A stretch of 64,000 bases of DNA from Pedobacter terrae (GCF_900100705.1 NZ_FNCH01000005.1:1-64000), one strand, 5' to 3'. Shown: positions 24,747-35,112, counted from the stretch's first letter. Notes: generated from the letters alone by a model not told the origin. Made by a program: numbers and translations.

Positions 24747-27416
24747 TTAGGGCTTAACGATTAAATTATCTTTTAAGTAAAGTGCTTTACTTGACGATCC
24801 AATCATTATTCTATACTCTCCAGGGACTACTTCCCAAACATTATTGATATTGAGGGTTTGAAGCACCTCTTTATCCAGCTTAAATGAAATATGCTTAATT
24901 TCACCTACTTTTAAATGCACTCGTTGGAAACCTCTAAGTGCAAGAACTGGCTGTGCTAATTTGCTTACCAAAGGTCTCATGTATAACTGTACTACTTCTT
25001 CACCCTCATAATTACCTGTATTTTTTAACTCGAAACTTACCGTAACCGTTTCATTTTTAGTCATACTTTTTTGGTCAAACTTTAAATTTTGGTATGAAAA
25101 GCTGGTATAACTTAATCCATATCCAAACGGGAAAAGTGGCTCGCCACTTAAGTTGTTGTAATCGTCGCCTCTACCCGTAGGTTTGTGGTTGTAAACCAGG
25201 GGCAACTGCGATTCATCAACCGGGTAGGTAATTGGAAGTTTGCCTGATGGACTTACTTTGCCTAGCAATACATCTGCGATAGCACTACCTCCAGCTTCGC
25301 CAGGGTACCACACGTTTAAAACTGCATTTACTTTATTTAACCAGGGTTGCATATCGATAGCACTTCCACCAGTTAATACCACGATAATAGGCTTCCCTGT
25401 TTTTGCAAGTTCTTCCAATAACAATTCTTGGTTTCCCGGCAGGTTTAACATCGCCCGGTCTAAAAATTCTCCTTCTTTTATCCCGGCAACAAATACGATT
25501 ACATCGTTATTTTTGGCCGCAGCTACAGCATCAGCTATTTCGTTAGATTTTTTGATATCATGATCCCAAATCAGTTTGATCTTACCATTGCCCTTAGGTT
25601 CAAAAAAATCGATTCTGATTGCATATTCCTTATTTTTCTCGAAATGAAAGGGAACGGTCTTGGTACTAAAAGATTTTTTATCCCAGTTATCGATCAATAA
25701 TTGATCATCAAGATATAATCGGTACCCATCATTACCTTCCAGTCCAATATGAACGTCAGCATTTTGTGGCACTTTAATTTTACCTTTCCACCTTACCGAA
25801 TAATCATCCAGTTGGAGCTGTTCATCCGGTGGGTATAATGTCCAACTGAAATTAATTACCTTATCATTAATTTCTTTAACTGGTTGCCCGGAGAGCAGAA
25901 GGCCCTTATAATATGCCCCTGTTAATCCTGTTTTTCCATTAGCAGAAAGAAACTGGCTATCAATCGGAAGATAAGAATGTATTTCTCTGGTACTGCCTTT
26001 TAAATAATTAACCTGAACATCATTGGATACCGCATTTTTCAGGCCATCCAATATATTGATCTTATTGTTTCCCGTGCCGCTGTAACCACCTAATCTGGCT
26101 TCAATAGCATCCTCACCTAAGAGCAGGATACGCTTTGCACTTTTTAATGGAAGTGTGTTATAGTCATTTTTTAAAAGAACGAAAGATTTTAAAGCCGCTT
26201 CTTCGGCCAGACGGCGATTACTTTGATCGTTCAACATCTTTTCAGCAATACTTTCATCTACATAAGGATGCTCGAAAAGACCCAGTTCAAACTTGGCTTT
26301 CAGCACCCTTGTCAAGGCATCGTCTATTCTCGATTTGGGAATACTACCATCTAAAAAAGCGGGTAAAAAAAGTCTGTAATGGTTATAATCTACCTGGAAA
26401 ATTACGTCTAGCCCGGCATTGATCGATTGCGCTGTGGCGTCTTTATAATCTTTAGCCGTAAAATGTAATACATTGGCGCCTCCAACTGCACCCGCATCAG
26501 AAATAACGAAACCTTTAAAACCCCATTCCGATTTTAGTTTAGTGGTAAGCAACCATTTGTTTGAAGTTGCAGGTGAACCAAAAACACTGTTGTAGGAGGT
26601 CATTAATGAACGGATGCCCACATTTTTAACACCATCTTTAAAGGCAGGAAAGTGGATTTCCTCCAGGAAATGTCTGCCCATTTCTATGGGGTAACTATCA
26701 CGGCCACCGTCGCCTACATTGGCAATAAAATGCTTTGGCGTAACAATAATATTCTGTTTTTCTATGGCGCTCATAAAAGCATGGCCAAGTACAGTAGTTA
26801 GATAAGGATCTTCTCCATAGGTTTCTTCTACCCTGCCCCATCTTACATCGGTAGCCATATTGATTACTGGCGCCAAAAGATCTCTCAAACCACGTGCCCT
26901 GGCTTCAGTGGCGATAGCTGTACCAATTTTCCCTACTAAAGTGGTATCAAAACTAGCCGCTAAACCAATTGATTGCGGGAAGGCTGTAGCCCCTTGCCTA
27001 ACCAAACCGTGTAAAGCCTCATCAAAGGGAATAATTGGAATACCCAAACGGGTTTCTTCAATAAAATATTTTTGAATTTTATTAACCTTTTTCGCCAGAG
27101 AGAGTCCGTCTTCAGCAGTATTGTAAGTTAACATCTGTTGCGCATTGCCGCTGCCTTGTGCAGCCGCACTTACCTGCAAACCAAAAATGCCGTGTTTAAA
27201 CTGGTTTTTATTTTTCTCGGTTACATCACCTGGAATCATGAACAACTGCCAGAATTTTTCTTCGGGAGTCATTCTCGACACGAGGTCTTTTACCCTTAAA
27301 TCGATACTTAATTTTGGATTTTTATAGGGCAAAGATTGTTTTTTAACCTGGGCAAAAAGGCTGCTGCATAAAAACAATGCGGTTATTAAAAATAGGTAAC
27401 TTTTATGTTTGGACAT
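24747..27416 (-). CDS. GH3 beta-glycosidase with PA14 insert, exported
   Basis: Retaining beta-glucosidase/xylosidase type enzyme of 889 residues. Sec signal 1-22 (SSLFAQ). GH3 N-terminal barrel about 40-380, with the nucleophile Asp307 in GFVISDAGA and KHF near 228; GH3 C-terminal sandwich about 420-490 and 640-760, interrupted by a PA14 carbohydrate-binding domain about 490-640 (LTGAYYKG, HIGLEGNDGYRLYLDDQLLI); a fibronectin-III-like domain closes the chain (about 800-885). The PA14 insert shapes the active site in related GH3 enzymes. It starts 2 bp after the GH29 stop and ends the SusCD glycan locus. The residue after the nucleophile is Ala instead of the more common Trp or Tyr, so specificity may differ. 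Confidence 0.9.
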   Translation of the reverse strand: MSKHKSYLFLITALFLCSSLFAQVKKQSLPYKNPKLSIDLRVKDLVSRMTPEEKFWQLFMIPGDVTEKNKNQFKHGIFGLQVSAAAQGSGNAQQMLTYNTAEDGLSLAKKVNKIQKYFIEETRLGIPIIPFDEALHGLVRQGATAFPQSIGLAASFDTTLVGKIGTAIATEARARGLRDLLAPVINMATDVRWGRVEETYGEDPYLTTVLGHAFMSAIEKQNIIVTPKHFIANVGDGGRDSYPIEMGRHFLEEIHFPAFKDGVKNVGIRSLMTSYNSVFGSPATSNKWLLTTKLKSEWGFKGFVISDAGAVGGANVLHFTAKDYKDATAQSINAGLDVIFQVDYNHYRLFLPAFLDGSIPKSRIDDALTRVLKAKFELGLFEHPYVDESIAEKMLNDQSNRRLAEEAALKSFVLLKNDYNTLPLKSAKRILLLGEDAIEARLGGYSGTGNNKINILDGLKNAVSNDVQVNYLKGSTREIHSYLPIDSQFLSANGKTGLTGAYYKGLLLSGQPVKEINDKVINFSWTLYPPDEQLQLDDYSVRWKGKIKVPQNADVHIGLEGNDGYRLYLDDQLLIDNWDKKSFSTKTVPFHFEKNKEYAIRIDFFEPKGNGKIKLIWDHDIKKSNEIADAVAAAKNNDVIVFVAGIKEGEFLDRAMLNLPGNQELLLEELAKTGKPIIVVLTGGSAIDMQPWLNKVNAVLNVWYPGEAGGSAIADVLLGKVSPSGKLPITYPVDESQLPLVYNHKPTGRGDDYNNLSGEPLFPFGYGLSYTSFSYQNLKFDQKSMTKNETVTVSFELKNTGNYEGEEVVQLYMRPLVSKLAQPVLALRGFQRVHLKVGEIKHISFKLDKEVLQTLNINNVWEVVPGEYRIMIGSSSKALYLKDNLIVKP

Positions 27417-27418
27417 TA

Positions 27419-28840
27419 CTAATTGGTTTCGGGCGTAAAAGAGAACGTCAACGCAATTTTCTCATCGGTTTTTGGAAAATCAAAATGCACTTTGCCATCT
27501 ATCAATTTCCATTTTACTTTTTGCTTATTGTTTAGTAGCGTAATAGCGGTTCCTTTTTTGGGAATGTTTCCTTTCCAGGAAACTTCGTTAAGTGCATTAC
27601 CATCCAGCAACGAGATCCCATAAATGGTTTTGCCATCTTTACTTTGGGTAAACCAATTTTGCCCATCATTGTAGTTTTTGGTAATTCTTGTGCCGTATAT
27701 GGCTGCACCATTTTTGCTTGTCCACTGACCAATCTCCTCTAACTTTGTAATCACATCATTAGGCAGCGTTCCATCTGCCTTAGGTCCAACACCCAAAAGT
27801 AAACTTCCGCCCTTAGCCACTATTTCTACCAGTTTATGAACCACTTCTTTTGCCGTTTTATACTGATCGTTAGGCACAAAACCCCAGGCTCCGCCTAAAG
27901 TCATACAGCTTTCCCAAGGGTAATCCAATTGTTTTTCGGGGACCTTTTGTTCGGGGGTTTGGTAGTTTTCGTATTGCCCATGTACCGTTCGATCTACCAT
28001 AATTAAACCAGGCTGTGCTTTTCTGGCCATTGTGGCGATTTTAGGCATGTCAATATCCTGGCTCCACTCCGGAATAGGTGCCCCCCACGAAAGTACTTCT
28101 TCATTTACTGAAGCCAAAGGCCTTACCCAACCACCATCTAACCATAAAATATCGATACTTCCATAATTATTCATCAACTCACCAATCTGATTTTGGGTAT
28201 AGCTTTTAAACTTGTTCCAACGCCATGGGTTCTTTCTGATGTCGTAATTGTTATTTCTATTTGGGGTAGCGTATTTATCCCACCAATAGTATTGCGAATG
28301 CCAGTCGGGCTTTGAAAAATAAGCACCAATCATGAAGTTCTGCTTCCGGAAAGCATCGAATACGTATTTAGCCACATCTTTTTTAGGGTTATTGGCAAAT
28401 TGACCTTTTGCAATGCTATAATCGCTTTCTTTGGTATCAAACATGGCAAAGCCATCGTGATGTTTGGTGGTAAAAACCAGGTACTTCATTCCGGCATCTT
28501 TACCTGCCTTTGCCCATTGCCCGGGGTTAAATTCCGTTGGATTAAATTTCTCACTTAATCCCCAATACCATTTCTTGTAATCATCGTACTTTATTGTACT
28601 GTCTCTTTCAATCCAGTCTTCCGAACAGATTGACCAGGATTCAATAATTCCAGGAACAGCATATAAACCCCAGTGAATGATCATGCCAAACTTTTGGTCT
28701 TGCCAATGTTCCAATTTCGTTTTTACGGCTTGATCTTTTGGCCATTCGTATTTCGTTGACTCTTTGAGGATATCGTTTCGTTGGGCAAAAGCGATGTTAA
28801 AGCAACAGATAAAGGCAATTAAAAGGCTGGGTATTTTCAT
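27419..28840 (-). CDS. GH29 alpha-L-fucosidase, exported
   Basis: Retaining alpha-fucosidase of 473 residues with a Sec signal (1-19, NIAFAQ). GH29 features: FGMIIHWGLYAVPG near 51, TKHHDGFAMFDTKESDY near 125-141 and the nucleophile Asp235 in ILWLDGGW. A small beta-sandwich domain forms the last 100 residues. It sits between susD and the GH3 gene; the 2-bp gap to GH3 means the two enzymes are translated together. Likely periplasmic, removing fucose from glycans imported by the SusCD pair. The linkage preference is unknown. Confidence 0.9.
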   Translation of the reverse strand: MKIPSLLIAFICCFNIAFAQRNDILKESTKYEWPKDQAVKTKLEHWQDQKFGMIIHWGLYAVPGIIESWSICSEDWIERDSTIKYDDYKKWYWGLSEKFNPTEFNPGQWAKAGKDAGMKYLVFTTKHHDGFAMFDTKESDYSIAKGQFANNPKKDVAKYVFDAFRKQNFMIGAYFSKPDWHSQYYWWDKYATPNRNNNYDIRKNPWRWNKFKSYTQNQIGELMNNYGSIDILWLDGGWVRPLASVNEEVLSWGAPIPEWSQDIDMPKIATMARKAQPGLIMVDRTVHGQYENYQTPEQKVPEKQLDYPWESCMTLGGAWGFVPNDQYKTAKEVVHKLVEIVAKGGSLLLGVGPKADGTLPNDVITKLEEIGQWTSKNGAAIYGTRITKNYNDGQNWFTQSKDGKTIYGISLLDGNALNEVSWKGNIPKKGTAITLLNNKQKVKWKLIDGKVHFDFPKTDEKIALTFSFTPETN

Positions 28841-28856
28841 ATTTTAATATCATTAA

Positions 28857-28883
28857 AAATCCCGACAGAAACTGCCGGGATTT
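28857..28883 (-). promoter_or_regulatory. Hairpin between susD and the GH29 gene
   Basis: aaatcccgacag (28857-28868) pairs with ctgccgggattt (28872-28883) over 12 positions with one mismatch and a 3-base loop; on the minus strand TTTTTAATG follows. It is a terminator-like structure inside the operon, so some transcripts should stop after susD. Confidence 0.65.
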
Positions 28884-28896
28884 AATTTAAAAAGGA

Positions 28897-30501
28897 TTAA
28901 GGCATCCAGAATATTTTGGTTTTGCGGGTATCTTTCCCTACCACAGCCTGATAGTTTGTACTATTTAAAGTTTTCTCTTTTGCCGGATAAATTAATCTCG
29001 TTGGAGGCGTCTCATAACCTGCTTGCTTTCCGTTTGTCGGGAATGTTAACACAGGAATACCAGTTCTTCTGTATTCGGACCATGCCTCCGTTGCCTGAAG
29101 AACACCAAAGTGTACCCATTTTTGGGTATAAATCTTGGTTAGTTTATCTGTTGAAGCATCAGTATAAGTTGCATTAGAAGCATTTACCCAATTATCAATT
29201 GTTGTTGCTGACGGAAAAGTTTCCTTAACATATGCCCCTTGATTTATATTATTTAGGTGGTAATAAAATGCCACAGATTGCCTTAAAGCTATATCATAAG
29301 CGGTCTTAGCATCTGCTGTACTGCCCCATCTTTCAAAAGCTTCTGCTTTTAACAAGTTAACTTCTGATGCTGTAATTAAAATTCCAGGAAGTTTTTGGTT
29401 GAAAACAAAAGTTCCAGAATCTAACACCGCATAATCAGCAAAGCTTGATTCTTGCTGGGCTGTGGTGAAAGTAACAGGCATTGCTTTATAAGTTGGATTT
29501 TGAACAAATTGATCTTTTCCTGCCACTTTCTTTACCCGACCAAATTTATCATATAATACTGGGATTCTTGGATCATTTGCTGGTAGCAAAACTGTATTTA
29601 ACATATAATCAGTAGCATACCAACCACCTTCAAAAAATGCATCGTGCAAATCGCTTGAACTGTTTGTAAGGGGCTGTAATAAAATATCAGAAACACTTGG
29701 ATTGTAAGTGCCAACATTACCACCATCAACTAATGGAAAATTAGTCTGATCGCCTAACATTTGAAGCACAGCAGTTTTTGCGGTTGCTTCATCGGTTTTT
29801 GAGATACGCATTAACAGCCTTAACCGTAATGAATTAGCATATCTAGTCCATTTATTTAAATCACCCTTTAAGAGAATATCTGCTTTAGCGAAGACAACTG
29901 TAGAAGTTGCTGTTTTGAAGTAGGTACCCGCACTTGCTAAATCAGCAATAAAGCCGGTATATAGTGCCTTTTGTTCATCATATTTAGGATTTTTAATCAA
30001 ATCATTTGTTGTTAAGCCTCCCGCTTCTGAATAAGGAATGTCACCCCATAAATCTACCATCTTAGCCGCTTGTTCGATAAGCACTACTTTTGCCGCTTGT
30101 AAAATAACTCTTTGAGCAGCTTGATCAGTAGTTGAAAGTGAATTAAATTTCCTTTCCATTGCTCTGTATAAAGCAAGTGGTCCACTTCCATTTCCTCCTG
30201 GGCTATAGAAATCATCCCAGTATTGTTGTGAGTAGCTATCACTTTGCTGATAAACGGTATTGCCGTTAGCAATGTAAGTAGTTTGAGCATACACTCCTGG
30301 CATTTGACTCAAGAATGTGCGCATGTTCCAATACTTAGCAGCTACACGGTCATTATTGAGCATTCCAGTAAATAATCCCGGTAAATTGGGGTCTAAAACG
30401 TTTTCAGGATTATTAAATTTATCATCAATATCCTTTTTGCAACCAACCGCAACAGTTAGTGACAATACAAGAAAACTTGCTTTTATGATTAACTTTTTCA
30501 T
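28897..30501 (-). CDS. SusD-like outer-membrane lipoprotein
   Basis: 534 residues, of the SusD-like subgroup described as 'SusD/RagB family nutrient-binding outer membrane lipoprotein'. Lipoprotein signal with VAVGC (Cys about 21). Typical segments are LPGLFTGMLNNDRVAA near 45, KVVLIEQAAKMVDLWGDIPYSEAG near 140, ANSLRLRLLMRISK near 222 and ITASEVNLLKAEAFERWG near 375. It follows susC by 20 bp. It differs clearly from the first SusD in the window, which is the classic type, so the two loci are not recent duplicates. Confidence 0.92.
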   Translation of the reverse strand: MKKLIIKASFLVLSLTVAVGCKKDIDDKFNNPENVLDPNLPGLFTGMLNNDRVAAKYWNMRTFLSQMPGVYAQTTYIANGNTVYQQSDSYSQQYWDDFYSPGGNGSGPLALYRAMERKFNSLSTTDQAAQRVILQAAKVVLIEQAAKMVDLWGDIPYSEAGGLTTNDLIKNPKYDEQKALYTGFIADLASAGTYFKTATSTVVFAKADILLKGDLNKWTRYANSLRLRLLMRISKTDEATAKTAVLQMLGDQTNFPLVDGGNVGTYNPSVSDILLQPLTNSSSDLHDAFFEGGWYATDYMLNTVLLPANDPRIPVLYDKFGRVKKVAGKDQFVQNPTYKAMPVTFTTAQQESSFADYAVLDSGTFVFNQKLPGILITASEVNLLKAEAFERWGSTADAKTAYDIALRQSVAFYYHLNNINQGAYVKETFPSATTIDNWVNASNATYTDASTDKLTKIYTQKWVHFGVLQATEAWSEYRRTGIPVLTFPTNGKQAGYETPPTRLIYPAKEKTLNSTNYQAVVGKDTRKTKIFWMP

Positions 30502-30521
30502 AATATCTTATTTGTAATTGG

Positions 30522-33500
30522 CTAAAAATTTGCATTTAATGAGAATCCAAAGTTTCTAGATGCAGCTGTTGAGCCAACATCCACACCTTGCGACCACCAT
30601 TTGTTTCCTAGCGGTGCCTCCGGATCCAGATCTTTCAAAGTTCTATGGATGTAAAATAGATTACGTCCGATCAATGAAAATCTTAAATTAGAAATTTTTA
30701 GTTTTTTGGTGAAAGAAGCCGGGATTTTATAGCTCAACACAATCTCTCTCATTTTGATATAATCGTTATCAAAAATCTCTGCTTCGGTTAATGAACCTTC
30801 ACCCCAATTATAGGTAGTTATATAATAGTCAGCAGCAGAAAGCACCTTCGTATTTGGCAATCCGGTGGTTTGATTTACACCCTGCAAAACTACACCATCA
30901 TTATAGGTTTTACCATTGCTGGTATAGCTTAAACCGCCGCTAGCTGCATCTCTGAATTCCATCGAATTTTCTAACATACCTGCACCACGCATATATTTCA
31001 AGTTAGGCGCAATCATTTTACCACCGAAACGGTAATCGATAGTTACGTCTAATGCAAAGTTTCCGTAGCTAAAAGTGTTAGAGAAACCACCAACTGCTTT
31101 TGGCATAATGTTTCCTGCCTTAACATAAACAGAATTATCCATTACATAGTAACCATCATCATTAATTAAGTAATTTCCATTCGCATCAGTCTTTCTCGGA
31201 CGAATATAGATGTTACCCAAATCCTCGCCAGCTCTGGCAACGATTTTAGCGGTAGCCTGATCTGAAGAATAGAAATTGATTTCAGAATTGGCATCATACA
31301 ATGAATTAACTTTCGATTTATTGGTTGAGAAGTTTAAACGGGTATCCCATCTGAATTTTCCAGAAACCGGTGTTGCGTTTAAAGCAATCTCCCATCCTTT
31401 ATTACCTACTTCACCAACGTTTACAATCTGCTTTTGTGCGCCATTTGTTGCAGTAACATCTAAAGGTAAGATTTGATTTTTGATCTTATTATTATAATAA
31501 CTCACATCTAAACCTAATCGGCCGTTTAAAAATCTGGTTTCTAAACCAAATTCGGCTTCATGCTTCTTTTCAGGCATTAAGCCTAAGTTCCCATACGAAT
31601 TTAAAGATACTATTGATGGCACAGGCCCATTAATGCTTTGTAAAGAAGTTTGTTTATAGGAAATGTTTGCCTCATAAATTGGAGGGGCATTACCTACCAC
31701 ACCGTAAGAGGCTCTTAGTTTTCCATAACTCCAGAATTTTGGTAATTTCCAAAGATCACTAAAAACAAAACCACTGTTTACTGAATAATAAGAGTATTGA
31801 TTGTTTCCTGGAGGAAGGGTAGAAACATATTCTTGTCTGGCAGTACCTTCAGCAAATAAGAAATCCTTATAACTTAAATTCACTAAACCTAAGTAAGCAT
31901 ACTTAAGTTGCTCTTTACGTGCTTCAGTAGTCTCGGCCACATTAAAAGAGTTAGATAATGCAAAGAAGTTTTCCGTTACTAGTCCATCTCTAGTGTTCGA
32001 TTTTAAGTCTTTATAAGTTTCTTTTCTACCCTGGTAACCGCCGCTGATTGATAAACCAAAATCTTCGCCAATTTTGTTCGAGTAAGTTAACAATGCGTCT
32101 CCGTAAAGTACAGAATACTGTCCTTGAGTTGTTGTATAAGCTCCAGTACTTGTATTCGTGTTAAGCGCGCTTGGAATTTCAGTAAACTGATGATTTTCAG
32201 TTTTAACACTGGTATAGTCATTCCCAACACGTCCTCTCAACTTTAGGTTTTTAGCTACGTCATAATTTAAAGTGAAACTAGATAACAACCTGTTTTCATT
32301 TTCGTCATATTGGTTTTTCAATTGTTGCCAATAAAAATCCAATAAATTGGTTGCTCTGATATTGAAAAGGAATGGTTCAGGACGAGCAGTCTGATCAAAA
32401 GTAGCATACTTGTAACCATTACTCGTTTGGAATCTTTCTTTCATCAGGCCCATATCTTCCGCACGGCTGAAAAAACCAGCAAATGAGCCTAAAACCTGAC
32501 CTAATTGGTAAGGTCTGTTTTTAGTAATGGTATTTACATAACTCACAATCACGTCTGCAGACAATTTTGGCGCAAGTTTGATTGTAGAGTTTAAGTTAAA
32601 AGTATTTTTAGCACCGGTATTTCCTGGTTGAGTACCTTTATAATCTAAACGAGAAGCAGAGAAACGGTAATTAACGCCCTCTGTCTGATTAGAAATTGCA
32701 ACGTTTGCATTAGAAGTATATCCGTTTTGGTATACATCTCTATAGTTATTTGGTTGAGGAGAGTATGAACGAATTGAACCATCCCACCATCTTACTTGCT
32801 GGCCTTCCATTTTAGGCCCAAAATTCGCATAAGCTCTGAAATACGGTCGGAAACCACTTGGAGAAATTGCATCAGCAATCCAGCCTTCCTCAGTTGCGCC
32901 ATTTGCTATATTAGTTTCCCTATCATAACCAGGACCATAGGTATTTTGAAAATTAGGAAGAAATGCTACCTGATCAATAGAACCCTGATAATTAAAATCT
33001 ACTCCTAAACCACGATTTTTAGATCCTTTTTTTGTGGTAATTACTACAACTCCACTAGCTGCATCAGAGCCATAAAGCGCAGATGCACTTGCTCCTTTTA
33101 ATACGGTTAAACTTTCGATATCTGCAGGGTTAATATCCAATATGCCATTACCACGTACACGTTGATCATCCCAATAGTTATTGTTGTTTGCTCCTGCTGC
33201 ACCATTTTGTCCATCATTTCTGATCATTACCCCATCCACAACATATAAAGGTTGCTGATTGTAGTTAATAGAGTTAATACCCCTGATTTGAACATTTACC
33301 GCACTACTGGCACCACCTGGAGCTGTTGTAATCTTAACACCTGCAGCTTTACCATAAAGTGCTGATGCAAAGTTGGTATTACCTGCCTCTGTTAACTGTT
33401 TAGCCGTTACCGTACTCACTGCATAACCAAGAGATTTTTCCTGCCTCTTGATGCCAAGCGCAGTCGTAACTACGTTAACTTCATCAAGCTGATTACTGCT

Positions 33501-33788
33501 TTCTTTGAGGATAACATTAAGTGATGTTTGATTATTTATGCTAACTTCTTGCTTAGCGAAACCTATTGCAGTGAAAACCAATACCTCGCCAGGATTTACT
33601 GTTAATGAAAATTTTCCATTGCCATCTGTTTGCGTTACTTTGGATGTTCCTTTAACAGAAACGCTTACACCAGGTAGAGGTCCTGATGAGTCTTTTACCG
33701 TACCGGTAATAGTTGTCTGTGCGAAAGCACTTATTGTTATGAAACATAACAATAGTATACTCAAACACTTTAAGTACATTTTTTTCAT
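30522..33788 (-). CDS. SusC/RagA TonB-dependent transporter
   Basis: Outer-membrane importer of 1088 residues. Sec signal 1-23 (TISAFAQ), carboxypeptidase-regulatory-like domain about 26-100 (TITGTVKDSSGPLPGVSVSV), plug about 110-240 with YVVDGVMI and ALYGSDAASGVVVITTKKGS, then the barrel to RNFGFSLNANF. There is no STN domain, so it does not signal through FecR; control is more likely through the ROK protein encoded 116 bp upstream. It pairs with the SusD-like gene that follows. Confidence 0.95.
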   Translation of the reverse strand: MKKMYLKCLSILLLCFITISAFAQTTITGTVKDSSGPLPGVSVSVKGTSKVTQTDGNGKFSLTVNPGEVLVFTAIGFAKQEVSINNQTSLNVILKESSNQLDEVNVVTTALGIKRQEKSLGYAVSTVTAKQLTEAGNTNFASALYGKAAGVKITTAPGGASSAVNVQIRGINSINYNQQPLYVVDGVMIRNDGQNGAAGANNNNYWDDQRVRGNGILDINPADIESLTVLKGASASALYGSDAASGVVVITTKKGSKNRGLGVDFNYQGSIDQVAFLPNFQNTYGPGYDRETNIANGATEEGWIADAISPSGFRPYFRAYANFGPKMEGQQVRWWDGSIRSYSPQPNNYRDVYQNGYTSNANVAISNQTEGVNYRFSASRLDYKGTQPGNTGAKNTFNLNSTIKLAPKLSADVIVSYVNTITKNRPYQLGQVLGSFAGFFSRAEDMGLMKERFQTSNGYKYATFDQTARPEPFLFNIRATNLLDFYWQQLKNQYDENENRLLSSFTLNYDVAKNLKLRGRVGNDYTSVKTENHQFTEIPSALNTNTSTGAYTTTQGQYSVLYGDALLTYSNKIGEDFGLSISGGYQGRKETYKDLKSNTRDGLVTENFFALSNSFNVAETTEARKEQLKYAYLGLVNLSYKDFLFAEGTARQEYVSTLPPGNNQYSYYSVNSGFVFSDLWKLPKFWSYGKLRASYGVVGNAPPIYEANISYKQTSLQSINGPVPSIVSLNSYGNLGLMPEKKHEAEFGLETRFLNGRLGLDVSYYNNKIKNQILPLDVTATNGAQKQIVNVGEVGNKGWEIALNATPVSGKFRWDTRLNFSTNKSKVNSLYDANSEINFYSSDQATAKIVARAGEDLGNIYIRPRKTDANGNYLINDDGYYVMDNSVYVKAGNIMPKAVGGFSNTFSYGNFALDVTIDYRFGGKMIAPNLKYMRGAGMLENSMEFRDAASGGLSYTSNGKTYNDGVVLQGVNQTTGLPNTKVLSAADYYITTYNWGEGSLTEAEIFDNDYIKMREIVLSYKIPASFTKKLKISNLRFSLIGRNLFYIHRTLKDLDPEAPLGNKWWSQGVDVGSTAASRNFGFSLNANF

Positions 33789-33904
33789 ATTTTTTTGTTT
33801 AGTTTAAGATTAGTTTAAATTTTGACTTTGTATTGAGCCTTTTATCTTGCCATATCGTATTGGTTTTGGTTAAATATTTATCTTCTATTTGTTAGTTAGC
33901 TATT

Positions 33905-35095
33905 TTAATCGAATTGGTTATGCTCGATTGTTAAACTTCCGGCAGCCAATAATTCGGCTTCATCCGTCAGGGTAGAAAGTTTTATTTCGGTTTGCTCAGC
34001 TATCCGGGGAATACAAAACTCATGAATGGCTTGTTGTATCGGCGGTAAAAGCATTTTCCCCGCCTTTGCGCCTCTTCCACTCAAAACAATACACTCAGGA
34101 TTTAAAAGATGGATTAACGTAGCCACGCCTTTACCCAATTGAAAAATCGCTTTAGCCAAAACAGATATGGCCACAGGATCTTGCTCACTTACAGCATGTA
34201 AAAAATGATCCGCAGGATGTTTACTTTTGTCTTTAAACAGTTTTTTCATACTCGATTCGGCACCGGCAGCTATAGCCTCTTCTGCCCGTTTTGCCATAAC
34301 CAATAAAGAAGTATCTACCTCTAAACAGCCTCTTCTTCCGCAAGAGCACAAGTTATCGCTGTCTGAAAGTGGGATATGACTAAATTCACCAGCATTGCCG
34401 CCACTGCCCCGGTATAATTTACCATTTACGATGATGCCCAAACCCGTTCCCCAACCAATATTAACGACCATTACATCTTTTAAATTAGCAGCCTCTCCGA
34501 AATTTAATTCGGCCATTGCAATTAAACTGGAATCGTTATCTATATGTACTGGTAAATTGATTTCGGAAGAAAGGTATTGCTGTAAGGTGATACCTTCATT
34601 AACTTTAAGAAAAGAATGGTTTATGCCTTCATCTGCATTAACAAAACCTGGCATACCAATGCCAACACCTAAAATATCTGTCCGGTTGATTTTAGATTGA
34701 TCAATACTGCTGTTGATGAAATTAACAAGGTCTCCAATATTACATTCTTTTGATGACAGCTCAAACTCCAAAGTCTGAATGGGTGTAACCATTTTTCTGG
34801 ATAGGTTATAAATGGTTAACCTGGATGTAAGCTGATCCATCGCAATGGCTACAATATATTTTTGGAGATTGGGATTGATTAGGAACATTGCCGCCCTTCT
34901 GCCACCAGTTGATGGTGCATAACCCTCTTCTATAATATAGCCCTCGGCAATTAAACCATTAACCACTGCGGTAACTAAAGGCAAACTTTTTTGCGTCAGC
35001 TTACTCAGATCTGTAAGTGAAAGCGATTTTTTATAGTACAAATGCTTAATGACACCAGCCCTAAGACGCTGATTTTTTTCAACAATTACAGACAT
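33905..35095 (-). CDS. ROK-family transcriptional regulator
   Basis: NagC/XylR-type sugar-responsive regulator, 396 residues. An N-terminal winged helix-turn-helix (about 15-75, LTDLSKLTQKSLPLVTAVVN) is followed by the ROK kinase-like domain: VGIGMPGFV near 140, DNDSSLIAMAELNFGEA near 175, the GWGTGLGIIVNGKLYRGSGG glycine-rich block and the zinc motif CSCGRRGCLE near 255. Such proteins usually repress until a sugar binds. It is on the same strand directly before susC, so it probably controls this SusCD-GH29-GH3 set. ROK control is uncommon for Bacteroidota SusCD loci, which more often use hybrid two-component, SusR or ECF regulators. Confidence 0.9.
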   Translation of the reverse strand: MSVIVEKNQRLRAGVIKHLYYKKSLSLTDLSKLTQKSLPLVTAVVNGLIAEGYIIEEGYAPSTGGRRAAMFLINPNLQKYIVAIAMDQLTSRLTIYNLSRKMVTPIQTLEFELSSKECNIGDLVNFINSSIDQSKINRTDILGVGIGMPGFVNADEGINHSFLKVNEGITLQQYLSSEINLPVHIDNDSSLIAMAELNFGEAANLKDVMVVNIGWGTGLGIIVNGKLYRGSGGNAGEFSHIPLSDSDNLCSCGRRGCLEVDTSLLVMAKRAEEAIAAGAESSMKKLFKDKSKHPADHFLHAVSEQDPVAISVLAKAIFQLGKGVATLIHLLNPECIVLSGRGAKAGKMLLPPIQQAIHEFCIPRIAEQTEIKLSTLTDEAELLAAGSLTIEHNQFD

Positions 35096-35112
35096 GATAT
35101 TTGATTGCAGTT

